Positions 1 through 10,132 of a DNA stretch of 64,000 nucleotides are shown here, one piece after another (the first letter of the stretch is position 1; every line of letters starts with the position of its first letter). Origin of the DNA: Pochonia chlamydosporia 170 (taxonomy: Eukaryota; Ascomycota; Sordariomycetes; Hypocreales; Clavicipitaceae); the NCBI RefSeq assembly GCF_001653235.2, contig NC_035793.1, positions 5,208,001 through 5,272,000 of the forward strand. Direction: 5' to 3'. Position numbers and translations under genes: made by a program. Below the pieces are notes generated by a model, which saw only the letters and a list, made by a program, of their open reading frames with translations, was not told where the DNA came from and ran no database searches.

Positions 1-1698
1 CAACAACAGAGCTAGCCGTCTTAACTAGCAGCCAAGTTATTTGTGTGACGCATCTTCTCCCAGAGTGGTTGGCAATGCACGATTGCGTCCCGAAACGCAG
101 GCAGACGTGTGCCGAGCTAGTTTTATTGCCACAGAAACAGGTCCGCCACCAGTTCATCTAAGTGCGTTTGCATCTCAAAGAGTACAAGAAGAGGCTGGCG
201 TTGATAATTAGGCAGAGTTCTTGAATAGCACCTGCCAAACACCATGCACAGCAACATACAATGTTTCATGGCCACGTTCTCTTTGTTCTGCAGACTTACA
301 AGACACTTCGTGGTGTGTTTTACATGTCTGTCTCATTTCACCAGCCATGTGGCAAGCTGCTGTGTTTTCTTACACGTTCAACAAGGGAGGTACACCAAAA
401 GCCCGCCATAGTCACAGTGGTACCAGGGACTCCAGCTTAAAAGCTGGAATTACACAACAGTACATTTGGGGCAGGAATCGCCGAGAAGAACCATCCATCA
501 AGCCATCCGAAGACAAGCCAAGCATGCCGGGGTTCCTGTGGCTTCATCATAGTCTGCATTTGCATTTGCATCTGCATCGGCTCGTTGCCCCAGACGAAAA
601 CGCAGGCTCCGAGCCGTGGCAACCTTGAGCAAACTTGGCGGCTGGGCTGGGCGTCTGACGGGAGATCAAATCGAGTGGCCGGACAATGGACTGGCGAAAC
701 TCAATTGGGTCTATTTTTCGTCGTCCTTTGTATTGCTTGCCTGCTTCGGTAATGAAATTATGCAAGCCACTTGAGCGCAGGATCCGTTTGTTGCGCAATC
801 GGGGATACCAATCACACGAACAAAGTTCTCCGTGGGCATCTTTCTGACGGCTAACAGCCAAGCGAACCAAGGAGAACTCCCACAACCACCATATTTAGAA
901 CCTTGCTCGTCCGGGAGAATCTTGGAGATTCAAGTTTGGGCACATGTCTGTCTCTGAAATTGCCTTCCATCGGCACCCCTGGATTGGCCACAAGGTACTG
1001 CGCCCAGTTCTGGATGAGTCGGCCAACCCTGTCACTTGCTCACTTTTCTCCTCCGCCTCCAGTCATACCATCTTGGTCTTGGTCTTGGTCGCCTCGCAGG
1101 ACGCTCTGGTTGCAACAAGGAGTTGAAATAGTATCCACACACACCAGGTAACCATCTCCACTCCACCCGCGGCGGTCCAAGAGTGGACGGCCTGGGGGTG
1201 GATACTAGCATCGTGGGATGTGGTGGTCATGGTGTACATGCTGTAATAGTCTACCATGTCTAGTCTCCTCGTAAAAGCTTCCCACCAAGCGCCTTTCCAG
1301 GGTTAGGTTGCTGTCGACATGAACATGGATTAGGTTGACCCGCCCCCTTCCCAAGGTTGCCCCAGGCAGGTCCTTGTTATTACAGTTACGACTACTCATC
1401 AACTGTCCTAGTTGAAAGTCAATGTCCCTGGCGGAAGCCTCGGTAGCGTTGGTCCTGGGTCATGGCTTTGGCATTGGACTTCGAGCTTGTGAAGTCTCCC
1501 CCCAGGATGGCGCAGTAAGCATTGTCGAAAAAAGGTATAAACATACCCTCCTTTCCCAGATCTCCTCTTCTCTTTCTCTCCTCTCAATAACCGCTTCTCT
1601 GTTTTCAACCGCACAAAAGCCACAATCGTTTCTGTTCCGGTCATACAGACTTACACTCGTTCTTACAACAAAGCCAGTACAAGCTTTAAACCGACAAA
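1..1698. other. Gene-free 5' spacer and promoter region of the HsbA gene
   Basis: No convincing coding region on either strand; the open frames here have random-looking composition and no domain. A short imperfect TTTGCA/TCTGCA repeat lies at about 553-580. The last 170 bp before the HsbA start contain a TATA-like box (1535-1541) followed by a CT-rich tract (about 1547-1595) and a short A-rich leader, typical of strongly expressed fungal genes. Confidence 0.6.
1535..1541 (+). promoter_or_regulatory. TATA-like box upstream of the HsbA gene
   Basis: GTATAAA lies about 160 bp upstream of the ATG at 1699 and is followed within 15 bp by a pyrimidine-rich stretch (CTCCTCTTCTCTTTCTCTC), a layout common at transcription starts of highly expressed filamentous-fungal genes. 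The assignment rests on motif and position only. Confidence 0.45.
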
Positions 1699-2433
1699 AT
1701 GAAGTTCTCCAACGCCGTTGTCCTTGCCGCCGCCACTGGCACCTACGCCCAGATCTCTGTTATCAACAGCGTCCTCTCCAGCGTCTCCAGCGGCATTGAG
1801 GCTCTTGACACCGCCGCCAAGGGCTTCAACGGTGACGTCGATGCCGTCAAGTCCAAGGCTGACGCCCTTGTCTCCGCCATCAAGGCTGGCAAGACCAAGG
1901 TTGACGGCTCCAAGGACCTCACCCTCACCGATGCTCTTGGCCTGACCGATCCCGTCCAGGCCTTGACCAAGAAGGGTCAGACCCTTGCTGACGACTTCAA
2001 GGCCAAGCGCTCTGATGTTGAGAAGGCTGGTGCTTGCGGCACCGTCCGTGAGGAGCTCGGTGACATCAACACCAACTCCCAGGCTCTCATCAAGTCTGTT
2101 GTTTCCAAGGTCCCCAAGGATGCTCAGAGCATTGCTCAGCAGCTCGCCGACGGCCTGACCAAGGTCCTCAACCAGGCTCAGGATGACTTCTCCGAGTCCA
2201 ACTGCAAGAACTCTGGCGGTTCTTCTGGCACCAAGACTGGTGGTGCTTCCCAGACCTCTGCTGCTCCCACCGGCAGCCAGACTGCCCCCGGAACCACCTT
2301 GGCTCCCACCACCACTGCTGCCCCTACTGGCGGCAATGGTACCACCACCACCCCCCCTCCCGTCACCGCTGGTGCCTCTTTCCTGGCTCCCGCTGGTGCC
2401 CTCGTCATGGCTGTTGTCGCCGCTCTTCTGTAA
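1699..2433 (+). CDS. HsbA-family secreted cell-surface protein, probably GPI-anchored
   Basis: Single-exon gene for 244 aa. Residues 1-17 form a signal peptide. Residues ~20-170 match the hydrophobic surface binding protein A / cell wall galactomannoprotein family: helical, Ala/Lys/Asp-rich, with two cysteines, one in AGACGTV and one near SNCKN. A Ser/Thr/Pro/Gly-rich linker follows (~172-225), and the protein ends in a hydrophobic tail after GASFLAPAG, as expected for a GPI signal. Family members sit on the wall or bind hydrophobic surfaces and can recruit cutinase-type hydrolases; that role is inferred for this copy. Codons are strongly C-biased (GCC, CTC, AAG, GTC), unlike most neighbours, which together with the TATA box suggests very high expression. 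Start chosen at the ATG after CAAA, directly before the signal peptide. Confidence 0.9.
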   Translation: MKFSNAVVLAAATGTYAQISVINSVLSSVSSGIEALDTAAKGFNGDVDAVKSKADALVSAIKAGKTKVDGSKDLTLTDALGLTDPVQALTKKGQTLADDFKAKRSDVEKAGACGTVREELGDINTNSQALIKSVVSKVPKDAQSIAQQLADGLTKVLNQAQDDFSESNCKNSGGSSGTKTGGASQTSAAPTGSQTAPGTTLAPTTTAAPTGGNGTTTTPPPVTAGASFLAPAGALVMAVVAALL

Positions 2434-2865
2434 ATTGCTTGCTAGCGAATTTACGAAGATGTGTGCTCAGTAACGCTTTGATACTGCTGCAGATGAACAA
2501 TTTGCTTGGATGCTAGATTACTGTTTTATTTGATGGATTTTAATACTGTCCTCGACGAAAGAGGCAATCGGTGTCCTGTAAAGGGTTTTATGTAACATAA
2601 CGGGAAAAGACTTTTTTTTTGAAACACCATTTTTATACATCATAATGACGTGTTGTTGCCGGTTGGCAACTGTTTTGGGTTCGGTTCCTAGCATGCAGTC
2701 TTATGTCGACTAGCTAGACAGCGTCGGCTTCAGCCGAAGCGGCCACTTAATATACCATGTCGTATGACATTATACAATTTACCTTCTTATTTTCCCATGT
2801 GCATTTCCTACTGTGAGTTGTGTGTGTCAGACGGCAACGAGAGACAAAATACGGAGTACAAGTGG

Positions 2866-3315
2866 TCAATTCACGACTGAAGCAACTACGCTAATAGCTG
2901 GGATCCCGAAAAAGGCCACAAGCGGCATGTATTCCCCATTGATGATACAATAGAAGCCTTCGATCAGCCCACCTATAGCCATGGCTCCAAGCACAGACTG
3001 CTCCTCAACGCCATCAGGGCCGCCATTTCGTGCCCATTTGACATTAAAACAGACTTGATTGGGATGTTAGCGACGTTATCCTTGGAAGAGGGGGTTTACA
3101 ATCTGTGGTCAAAATTATTTGACTGTAGGGTGGTGTTACGGACTTGTGGTGATGTAGCTCACGATCATGTAATCCCAGGCAGTGCGTGCTGCCCGACGAG
3201 GCTTGGCAGTGAGGGTATTAAACGCAGGGTAGAGTTCGTGAGGGCCTCTGAAAATATGGTGAATTGCAGAAATGCCCGCCACTGCTGCGGCCGTATTAAA
3301 TAGGAGTGATTTCAT
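2866..3315 (-). CDS. Small conserved-looking membrane protein of unknown function (119 aa)
   Basis: Two exons on the minus strand: 3144-3315 and 2866-3053, joined across a 90-bp intron (donor GTCCGT, weak; branch-like GCTAACA; acceptor TCAAG). The joined frame gives 119 aa. It begins MKSLLFNTAAAVAG (signal anchor or first membrane segment), has a basic stretch around residue 45 (KPRRAARTAWDYM), a polar loop containing KWARNGGPDGVEEQ, and two further hydrophobic segments (LGAMAIGGLIEGFYCI and VAFFGIPAISVVASVV) up to the stop. It resembles small fungal membrane proteins with a WA-x-GGP loop, but I cannot name the family. A transposon relic starts about 225 bp upstream. The weak donor is the main uncertainty. 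Confidence 0.65.
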
Positions 3316-3540
3316 GGTTGACGATGGACGAAAAGTTGAGGTTTGCGGTGATGATGAGTACAAGCACACCATAGCTGTTGAACAAGCACAACGTACAACG
3401 CAATCTATAGCAAAGTAATTGTAAAATTGTCTGTTTAATTCTTGGATCAATTATCCTCTTGCCGATCACTTATTCTCAACCCTGGATTATGGTTATCAGT
3501 CATGGTGGAGACTGGGTAAGGTTACTGTGTAAGTGTGATT

Positions 3541-3681
3541 TACACTCTGGCGAAGGAATTTGCCCACATTTGAGCATACACTACTACATCCAAGTATACA
3601 CTAATACACATTAATGTATTATGGCATGTACTACGATAAGATACACTTACAGAGTTAAATACTTCTGACCCCCACTGCAGC
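3541..3681 (+). mobile_element. MITE-like element, copy 1
   Basis: Starts near TACACTCTGG and ends AAATACTTCTGACCCCCACTGC, matching both ends of the CAGT-type family found elsewhere in the window (clear copies at 7226, 20056 and 49893). It shares the internal GCATACACTA / CCAAGTATACACTAA motifs. The ends are degenerate, so the boundaries are approximate. No coding capacity. Confidence 0.6.
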
Positions 3682-4593
3682 AATGGTGGTATGGAGTGTC
3701 GTCGAATTTGGCTCCACGCACATGTCGATCTGCGGTGTCAAGATCAAGATGGCTTGTGCACGTGGAGAACATTTCACGCTTCGGAAACATCCGAATGGAA
3801 TGCTAGATTGACTTCAGATTCAAATTTGAATACCTGGCTAGGCGAAAGGTGACATATGAAGATCGATTGTGTGGCAGGATCGATGATGGATGGAACGCTA
3901 CAGGATGTTGCACATGTGTTTGTCGCACATGTGATGATGGATTGGAAGCGTGGTTATGAGGTGAAGTCGCAGGGGTGGAGTGAAGATTTCCAAGCCACCA
4001 GAAAAAGGAATCGTGAAATAAGAAAACAAATTCGCAATTGGCCCGTGTGTCTTGCCGCGTGGCTATGTAGATTTCCGATCAAATTTGCAGGGCGTTATCA
4101 CGGTATGACGGAGATTACTTATCTTCGATAAAGGTGAAAGAGTGATACGGGTTCAGCCACCTTCTGAGGAGCCAACAGGTACCATCCACAATCGCCCAGG
4201 TACGAGGCACGTGTGGATTGGAACGCGGCTGTGGCTGTGGCTGAGTGGCTAAACGTGGCTGACGAGTTTTTCTCCCCCCTTGGCGCACCTCCTTAATGCG
4301 GCAACAAGAGATACGAAGACATGCGCCACAGCAGCTCGTAACAGACCAGCTCTCTTTTTTCATTTGAAGGGGGTCATCAAATTTCACGAGGAAAGCTTTG
4401 TTGCTTTCACGCTCACGCAGCCCCTTTACTGACTTTCAGAGTCTTCTTCACACTCTTTTTTGTTTTTCTGGTTTGCGCGCTTGGAATCTCACCATTCCCG
4501 ACACTCGCTTCTTTCACTTCGTTCCGCTCGTTTTTCGCGTCGTCAGCTTACTTGGTAGTTTCTGTCGCTCATCCAGGGGGTTTGGCCATCATC
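3682..4593. other. Spacer and leader upstream of the GDP-mannose transporter
   Basis: No gene supported. The region 4200-4260 is rich in GGCTGTGG-type repeats, and 4395-4590 looks like a CT-rich transcription-start and 5' leader region feeding the transporter ATG at 4594. Confidence 0.5.
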
Positions 4594-5921
4594 ATGTCAG
4601 ACAAGAAATCCGACGACGTGCTCCCCATGGCGAATGGGAACGGGAATGGCGTCGCCAACGGCCACAATGGCGACGCCCACAAGGCCAGGCCGTTTCCCAG
4701 CTTTACGCCCGCCCAGTCCAAGACGGATGCCCTCAAGGGTCTGTCGCCGTCCTTGTCGTCGCTGGATAACAGCCGTGGCGCGTCTGTGTTTGCGTACTGT
4801 TTGAGTTCTATGAGTATGACGATTGTGAATAAGTATGTTGTTTCGGGATCGAACTGGAACATGAATTTGCTGTATCTCGCTGTTCAGGTATGTTGCTTGT
4901 GGGTGAATGGGTGTTGAGCGCTGGGATTGATGCTAATGCCGTATTAGTCGATTGTCGGAACAGCAGCCATTATCATGTGCAAACAGGCTGGCATGATCAA
5001 GGGACTAGGTCGCTTTGATTCGCAAAAGGCAAAGACGTGTATGATTTCTCGCCATTGCTTGCTGATTTTCCTTGTATTGACAAAGTCCCAGGGTTTCCCA
5101 TTGCCTTGCTTCTCGTTGCCATGATTTACACTGGCAACAAAGCCTTGCAGTACCTGTCTGTGCCTGTGTACACCATCTTCAAGAATCTGACCATCATTGT
5201 CATTGCCTACGGAGAGGTCCTCTGGTTTGGAAGCAGTGTCACGCCTTTGACGCTTGTTTCGTTCGTCATGATGGTGTTTAGTTCTGTTATCGCCGCCTGG
5301 GCTGATGCAAAGAATGCCTCCACTGCAGCCGCCATGACGACTCTCAACCTTGGCTACGGCTGGATGGGCATTAATGTCTTTTGCGCGGCTTTGTATGCTC
5401 TGAGCATGAACAAGGTTATCAAGAAGACGGGTTTTAACAACTGGGAAGGTTTGTGGTCATATCCTCCCTTTCTCCTGTACAAGTCGACGATGCAGCCGCC
5501 AGTCCGCTAACATGAAGCAGTCATGTACTACAACAACCTCCTTACCATTCCGGTTCTCATCATTTCATCCCTTCTTGTCGAGGACTGGTCGTCCGCCAAC
5601 TTGAGCAGCAACTTCCCCGCCTCTTCCCGCAACAGCATGTGCATCGGTATGATCTACTCTGGTCTCGGCGCCATCTTCATCTCCTACTCGACGGCGTGGT
5701 GTGTCCGTGCTACGTCTTCTACGACCTATGCCATGGTTGGCGCGCTCAACAAGTTGCCTGTGGCCATTATGGGCATTGTGTTTTTCGCCGCCCCCGTCAC
5801 CTTTGGCAGTGTGTCTGCCATCTTCCTAGGTTTCGTCAGTGGCATCGTGTATACGGTGGCCAAGCTGCAGAAGGGCAAGGAGAAGGCTCAACCGGCGTTG
5901 CCGCTCACCAACAAGCGGTAA
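4594..5921 (+). CDS. VRG4: Golgi GDP-mannose transporter (VRG4/GMT type)
   Basis: Four exons: 4594-4887, 4948-5038, 5092-5448, 5521-5921; 380 aa. The three introns are 60, 53 and 72 bp, all GT-AG. This nucleotide-sugar transporter imports GDP-mannose into the Golgi lumen in exchange for GMP and feeds mannosylation of wall glycoproteins. Evidence: a polar, Asn/Gly-rich cytosolic N-terminus, then about ten hydrophobic segments, the YYNNLL motif in the sixth exon-spanning segment and GALNK near residues 321-325, the GDP-mannose recognition motif of this family. The C-terminus is short and lysine-rich. The ATG at 4594 was preferred over the in-frame upstream ATG at 4552 because family members start with a short MSDKK-like leader. 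Essential in yeast. Its context with other wall genes is probably coincidental. Confidence 0.93.
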
Positions 5922-6279
5922 ACAGACGGGTTGGCATCTCGGAATCGACAATCGCGGGGAAATTGGCTCTGCATAAGGTGTTTCGTTTCTGGACTAGAAG
6001 GAGGGCGTGTGTGAATACATGTGGAGATCTCCTCGAAGGCATTGCAAATTTGATTTGCGAATTGGGCGTGCATTGGCTCTAAATCGAATATCTGGCGTTA
6101 AAAGGGTATGGCACAGAAACAATATTCATCGCAATACGATGTTGGTTGTTCACATATTCTTGTTGGTCATCAAGTCCGTCCTCATGATTCATGATATAGG
6201 CGTACAAGTGTCATTCAGCTCACGTTGAAGTTGGGCTGGTTCAAATATAGAGTAGTTAAGTGCGGGCAACGACTCACGA
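5922..6279. other. 3' region of the GDP-mannose transporter, no gene seen
   Basis: AT-richer sequence with no credible frame. It probably contains the transporter 3' UTR and the convergent end of the small minus-strand transcript candidate at 6280-6517. Confidence 0.4.
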
Positions 6280-6517
6280 TTACATCAATATACTGGCGTT
6301 TGGGTAGTGATTGGGCTGGGCTACGGACCTTTTCTACCAACATGATGCAGATAATATATGAGCACGACAAGACGTAATGCATGTGAATTGACTTACAAAA
6401 GTCATGTCTTTGCGAGGCATGATGAGAGAACTGCAAGACATTAAGAACAAATTAGCGTAAGGGACGGATCTAATGGATTATAGGCCAAATCGCTGGCTCT
6501 AATGGGAGTAGCTTACA
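6280..6517 (-). ncRNA. Candidate spliced small transcript (non-coding or 25-aa peptide)
   Basis: On the minus strand a CT-rich leader (about 6660 down to 6600) is followed by two well-formed introns: 6431-6516 (donor GTAAGCT, acceptor CTTGCAG) and 6334-6396 (donor GTAAGTC, acceptor TTGGTAG). The exon between them (6397-6430) has an ATG in a strong context (ATCATGCC). Joined in phase to 6280-6333 it encodes only MPRKDMTFKRSVAQPNHYPN plus five more residues before TAA. The splice signals are better than chance, but the peptide matches nothing I know, so this may be a non-coding spliced RNA, or the 3' exons may differ from this model. Confidence 0.3.
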
Positions 6518-6599
6518 GAAAGAGTATTTTCACTGCGTAATTGAAGGGTTGTGCTAAGACTGAGGCTCTTTGCGTTGTTCTGAGACGAGCGCTGAGAAG

Positions 6600-7225
6600 A
6601 GAGGCCTCAGGTGGCAAAAGATGATGATGTTTTGTGAGGATGAGAGAGAGGAAAGGCTTACTGAAGGAAAGTCACAAAGACAGGCAACTGCTTCCTCGCT
6701 TGATTGCTGCACTGGCAAACTGGCAAGGTGAGTTGGAGCTCAGGTCAATGTGAGCTGCAAGCGAAAGGACAAAGGATAAGAGGAAGTCGCGAAAAGAGGC
6801 GCAAACATGTGAGAGCTCAAAAGGGCGTTTGCAAAGAGGGCATACCACTTATCATACGTTGATCAACTGTAGCTGCGTATTTGAACATGCATCACAGCGG
6901 AGAAGTTGGCACTCTAGCTTGAGCTTGACAGTTTGCAATGGAGAAGCGAACCATTTAAAGTGATCGAATTGTGAGCTCGTGAGACTCAAATGGTAATTCC
7001 ACGGACTGCTACTCCGATACAATGTGTTGTAATCTCTGATTTAATACCATCTTTGTCTAAATTCGTAATCCTAAAAAGATATGGAGTAATCTGTGCTGAA
7101 AACCTCGCTGGTTTTGAGATGAAAGCTAATCTGACGGGAAGCCTTCGATTTCGGTACCGCTTTTTCACATCTAGAACTTGTTGGACAGTAGCATTGCCAT
7201 TTCACTGTCGTTAGTAAAAGTAAAC
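6600..7225. other. Spacer, no gene seen
   Basis: Purine-rich plus strand between 6590 and 6840 (CT-rich on the minus strand, possibly the leader of the small transcript). No supported coding region. Confidence 0.4.
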
Positions 7226-7346
7226 TACAGTCTCAAAGATACTTGGACATATCCAAGCATACACTAACACAGCTCAACATGTCTCAGCGCACAGCGCGAT
7301 ATGCGCTACCTCTTCTTGTTTAAATACTTTTGACCCCCCACTGCAG
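7226..7346 (+). mobile_element. MITE-like element, copy 2
   Basis: One of the better copies: begins TACAGTCTCAAAGATACTTGG, has the internal ACACTAACACAGCTCAACAT block, and ends AAATACTTTTGACCCCCCACTGCAG. The ends are imperfect inverted repeats (CAGTC..AGATACTTGG versus AAATACTTTTGA..GACTG). The TA next to CAGT fits the TA target site of Tc1/mariner-type elements. No coding capacity. Confidence 0.75.
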
Positions 7347-7870
7347 GGCGAGCATGTGATTTGATGAGTTGAGCTCGGCACCACCGGGCTGTTGTGGTCA
7401 TCAGCTGCGTTAAAATGGGCAATTTGGCTCTTTTAAGTGATTTTTGTTTTGGATTCTCTACTAAATTAAGAAAGTCATTTAGTAACAACAGTAAATCCAA
7501 TGTGCAAATGTTCTTTTCGGGAGACCAAGGTGGCGTGTTGTGCTGTTCCGTGTCACTTACAAGAAGATGAAAGGAGAGAAGCTACTATACCTCCTTGGAT
7601 TTGTAGTAACATTTCTACTTCCAACCTACCCTCATGCAAAATAGACAAAGATAAGCAACAAAGGTAAGAATTACAATGCAGACATTTTTACACTAAATAC
7701 TCCAAGTTCCTACCAATGTGTTGTTGCTTCGTCTTTGTTCCCATGGTCGCGGCAAAATAGTGGACCGCGCATGTCGGTAAAACACCGGCCAGCGCAAGAT
7801 GCCATGAATTTGCCGTTCCCCATCACCAGATCTTCATGCCCATCATTCCGCACCCCATCAATCGCCCAGC

Positions 7871-8389
7871 ATGTCCATGTTCCGAGCAAAGAAGCTCGAT
7901 CTGGGCTGCTTCGTAAAAGCCCGGACGATTCGAGACCACACGAAGCGCAAGGTCTTTGAGCAGTTTGAGACGGAGAGGTATGCGCCGTCCCCCTAATTCG
8001 TTCCTGACACATCTCGCATCGAATTAGCCCAGGAGCTGGAATCAATCAGTCTAGACAACGCGAAGCAACTCAATGCTAATTGGTAACAGGCAAGCTCTTC
8101 GATACATTATCCGCAATACGACCCTCGCTCCTCGCGTTCGTGCTGAAGCCCAGCTCCAGCTCACTCAGATGCATGCCTATACCCGTCCTACGCAAATCCG
8201 CAATAGATGTATTATGGGAGGCAAAGCACGTGGAGTGCTAAGCGATTTCAAATTGACTAGAGTAAGGACACCTCTCAGGGAATGCTGTCACGAGCGATTT
8301 GAACTTTGAAGCTGATATCCGGACAGTTCAACTTTAGGCTGGAGGCAATGGCTGGAAACTTGCCGGGCGTTAAGCGAGCAAGTTGGTAG
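7871..8389 (+). CDS. MRP2: Mitochondrial small-subunit ribosomal protein uS14m (MRP2 type)
   Basis: Three exons: 7871-7977, 8090-8261, 8327-8389; 113 aa. The introns are 112 bp (branch GCTAAT, acceptor AACAG) and 65 bp. The protein begins MSMFRAKKLDLGCFVKAR, continues IRDHTKRKVFEQFETERQ and LRYIIRNT, and carries the S14 signature YTRPTQIRNRCIMGGKARG before the conserved end LPGVKRASW. It is a component of the mitochondrial ribosome small-subunit head. Family length is about 115 aa, so the model is complete. It lies ~430 bp upstream of cwc25 in the same orientation. Recognition is strong, although unspliced frames hide it. Confidence 0.93.
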
Positions 8390-8818
8390 AAGATCGATTT
8401 GGGTAAATCCTATTGGGATGATGTACGATATGAATCGCCAGGACTGATGCCAGGACTGGCTGGATTGTATAATGATTAGGCTGAGCGAGTCGTTTGGGGT
8501 ATTACGAATTGAACTATTCCGCCTTATTATGATGTTTCTCCAACAAATAGCTTAACTTGTGCAATGATGGCAATTTCCCACGATTCACTGAGTCCTTTAA
8601 ACCTGCTTTTGGTTAGGTTTTGATGCATTTCACACCCGTAGTAAGGTCGTTTGTCACCCGCACCACTTAGAAATTTGTCGTTGTGCAGCATAGCAAATAA
8701 AAATGGGTCCACATTGCAGCCTCAAGATCTCGCCAACCTCGCCACCATCTGGTTTTGTTCTTGCACAACATCACTCATCCAACATCTACCGAGTCTGCGA
8801 CTCGGATAAACCGTCATC
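8390..8818. other. Spacer between uS14m and cwc25
   Basis: No gene seen. Probably the uS14m 3' UTR and the cwc25 promoter and leader. Confidence 0.5.
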
Positions 8819-10132
8819 ATGGGTGGCGGCGATCTTAATCTCAAGAAATCGTTTCATCCGACGTTACGGCGAAACCAGCAAGCCGTCTACGAGGAGGAAC
8901 AAAAAGCGCTTGCTGAGCGAAAGCGCACCCAACAACGAGTCAATGAAATCAAGGAGGAGCGCGCAAAGGAGGAGTTGCAGCGGCAGCTGGAAGCCGCTGG
9001 TGGCAAGAAGAGAGTAGACAGAGTGGACTGGATGTACCAAGGGCCTACCGATGGCCAAGTTGGTACCAGCGAAGAGACCGAGGCGTACCTCTTGGGCAAG
9101 CGCCGAATCGACAACCTCATCAAGGGCACGGATCACAAGAAGCTGGAGAAGAGCGCTGGAGAGGACAGTTTTATGGCCCTTCAGAATGCGAATAGTGCAA
9201 GAGATACGGCATCCAAGATTCGGGACGACCCTCTCCTCGCGATTAAGAGACAGGAACAAGCGGCGTACGAGGCCATGATGAACGATCCCATCAAACGACG
9301 GCAGCTAATGGCCAATATGGGAATAGAGGACGAGAAGAAGAAGGGGAGGTCACGAGACAAGGAGCACAGACATAGGCACAAGCATCGTCGACACCGAAGC
9401 AGGAGCAGAGACTCCGAGGGTGATGAAAGACGACATAAGCGACGCCACAGATCATATTCACGATCGCGAAGTCCAAGACGTCATCGCAAGGATGACGACG
9501 AGGAGGAACGCCGACACAGACACCGAAGGAGGAGAGAATCCGGGGACAGTCGAAGCCCGCGCCGAACCCGAGACGATTCGTTGGAGAGACGACATGAGGG
9601 AAGCCACAGAAGGAACTCTCATCATCAAGAAAATAATGGCCGGCGAAGACATGAGAGCCCAAGCCCCGGTGATGAACGACCACGTCGACGCAGTCCTTCT
9701 CCAGACCGACGCGACAGACACCGCAGTGACCATTCTTACCGCCGGCAAGATGACGATAGACGTCGGGACTACAGCCGAGACAACGACAGTTGGAGGGGAC
9801 CACGGAATGGAAATAGGCCTCGACATAATGGAAATGGGTATGGTAACGACAGGTCAAGGGGACAAGCCGAAAGAAATGACGACAGAGAAGCTGAAAAGGC
9901 TCGCAAATTAGCCACGATGCAATCGGCAGCCTCTGACATGGACCAAGACCGGGAGAAACGGCTAGCTAGTCTGGAACGAGAGGAACGAGCAGCACGAGAA
10001 GCAGATGAGAGGGCACGAGAACGAGGGGGTGAGCGAGGGTTCGTCAATGGACTTCACAAGCAGGCTGGCAAGCTTGATTTAGGAGAGAGAATGGGTCGCA
10101 ATCGACAGGGTTACCAGCGAGATGACGATTGA
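8819..10132 (+). CDS. CWC25: Pre-mRNA splicing factor Cwc25
   Basis: Single-exon gene, 437 aa. The N-terminus ([20 protein letters not shown]) is the Cir_N-type start diagnostic of Cwc25, followed by a charged coiled coil (~20-60), the conserved DWMYQGP block (~residues 70-76), the EAYLLGKRR block (~90) and [20 protein letters not shown] (~137-156). The rest (~175-350) is a low-complexity RS/RH/RD region, and a second coiled coil with basic residues closes the protein. Cwc25 joins the Prp2-activated spliceosome and promotes the first transesterification. The charged tail is repeat-rich, which produces long but meaningless open frames on both strands. Start: the ATG at 8819 is preceded by CATC and gives the family N-terminus exactly. 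Confidence 0.93.
   Translation: MGGGDLNLKKSFHPTLRRNQQAVYEEEQKALAERKRTQQRVNEIKEERAKEELQRQLEAAGGKKRVDRVDWMYQGPTDGQVGTSEETEAYLLGKRRIDNLIKGTDHKKLEKSAGEDSFMALQNANSARDTASKIRDDPLLAIKRQEQAAYEAMMNDPIKRRQLMANMGIEDEKKKGRSRDKEHRHRHKHRRHRSRSRDSEGDERRHKRRHRSYSRSRSPRRHRKDDDEEERRHRHRRRRESGDSRSPRRTRDDSLERRHEGSHRRNSHHQENNGRRRHESPSPGDERPRRRSPSPDRRDRHRSDHSYRRQDDDRRRDYSRDNDSWRGPRNGNRPRHNGNGYGNDRSRGQAERNDDREAEKARKLATMQSAASDMDQDREKRLASLEREERAAREADERARERGGERGFVNGLHKQAGKLDLGERMGRNRQGYQRDDD

Noticed and set aside
221..885. Open frames of 112-135 codons on both strands near the left end
   Set aside because: No recognisable protein features; they overlap a TTTGCA-type repeat that yields artificial open frames.
9291..9911. 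Long frames on both strands within cwc25
   Set aside because: Shadows of the repetitive Arg/Asp/Ser-coding region of Cwc25.
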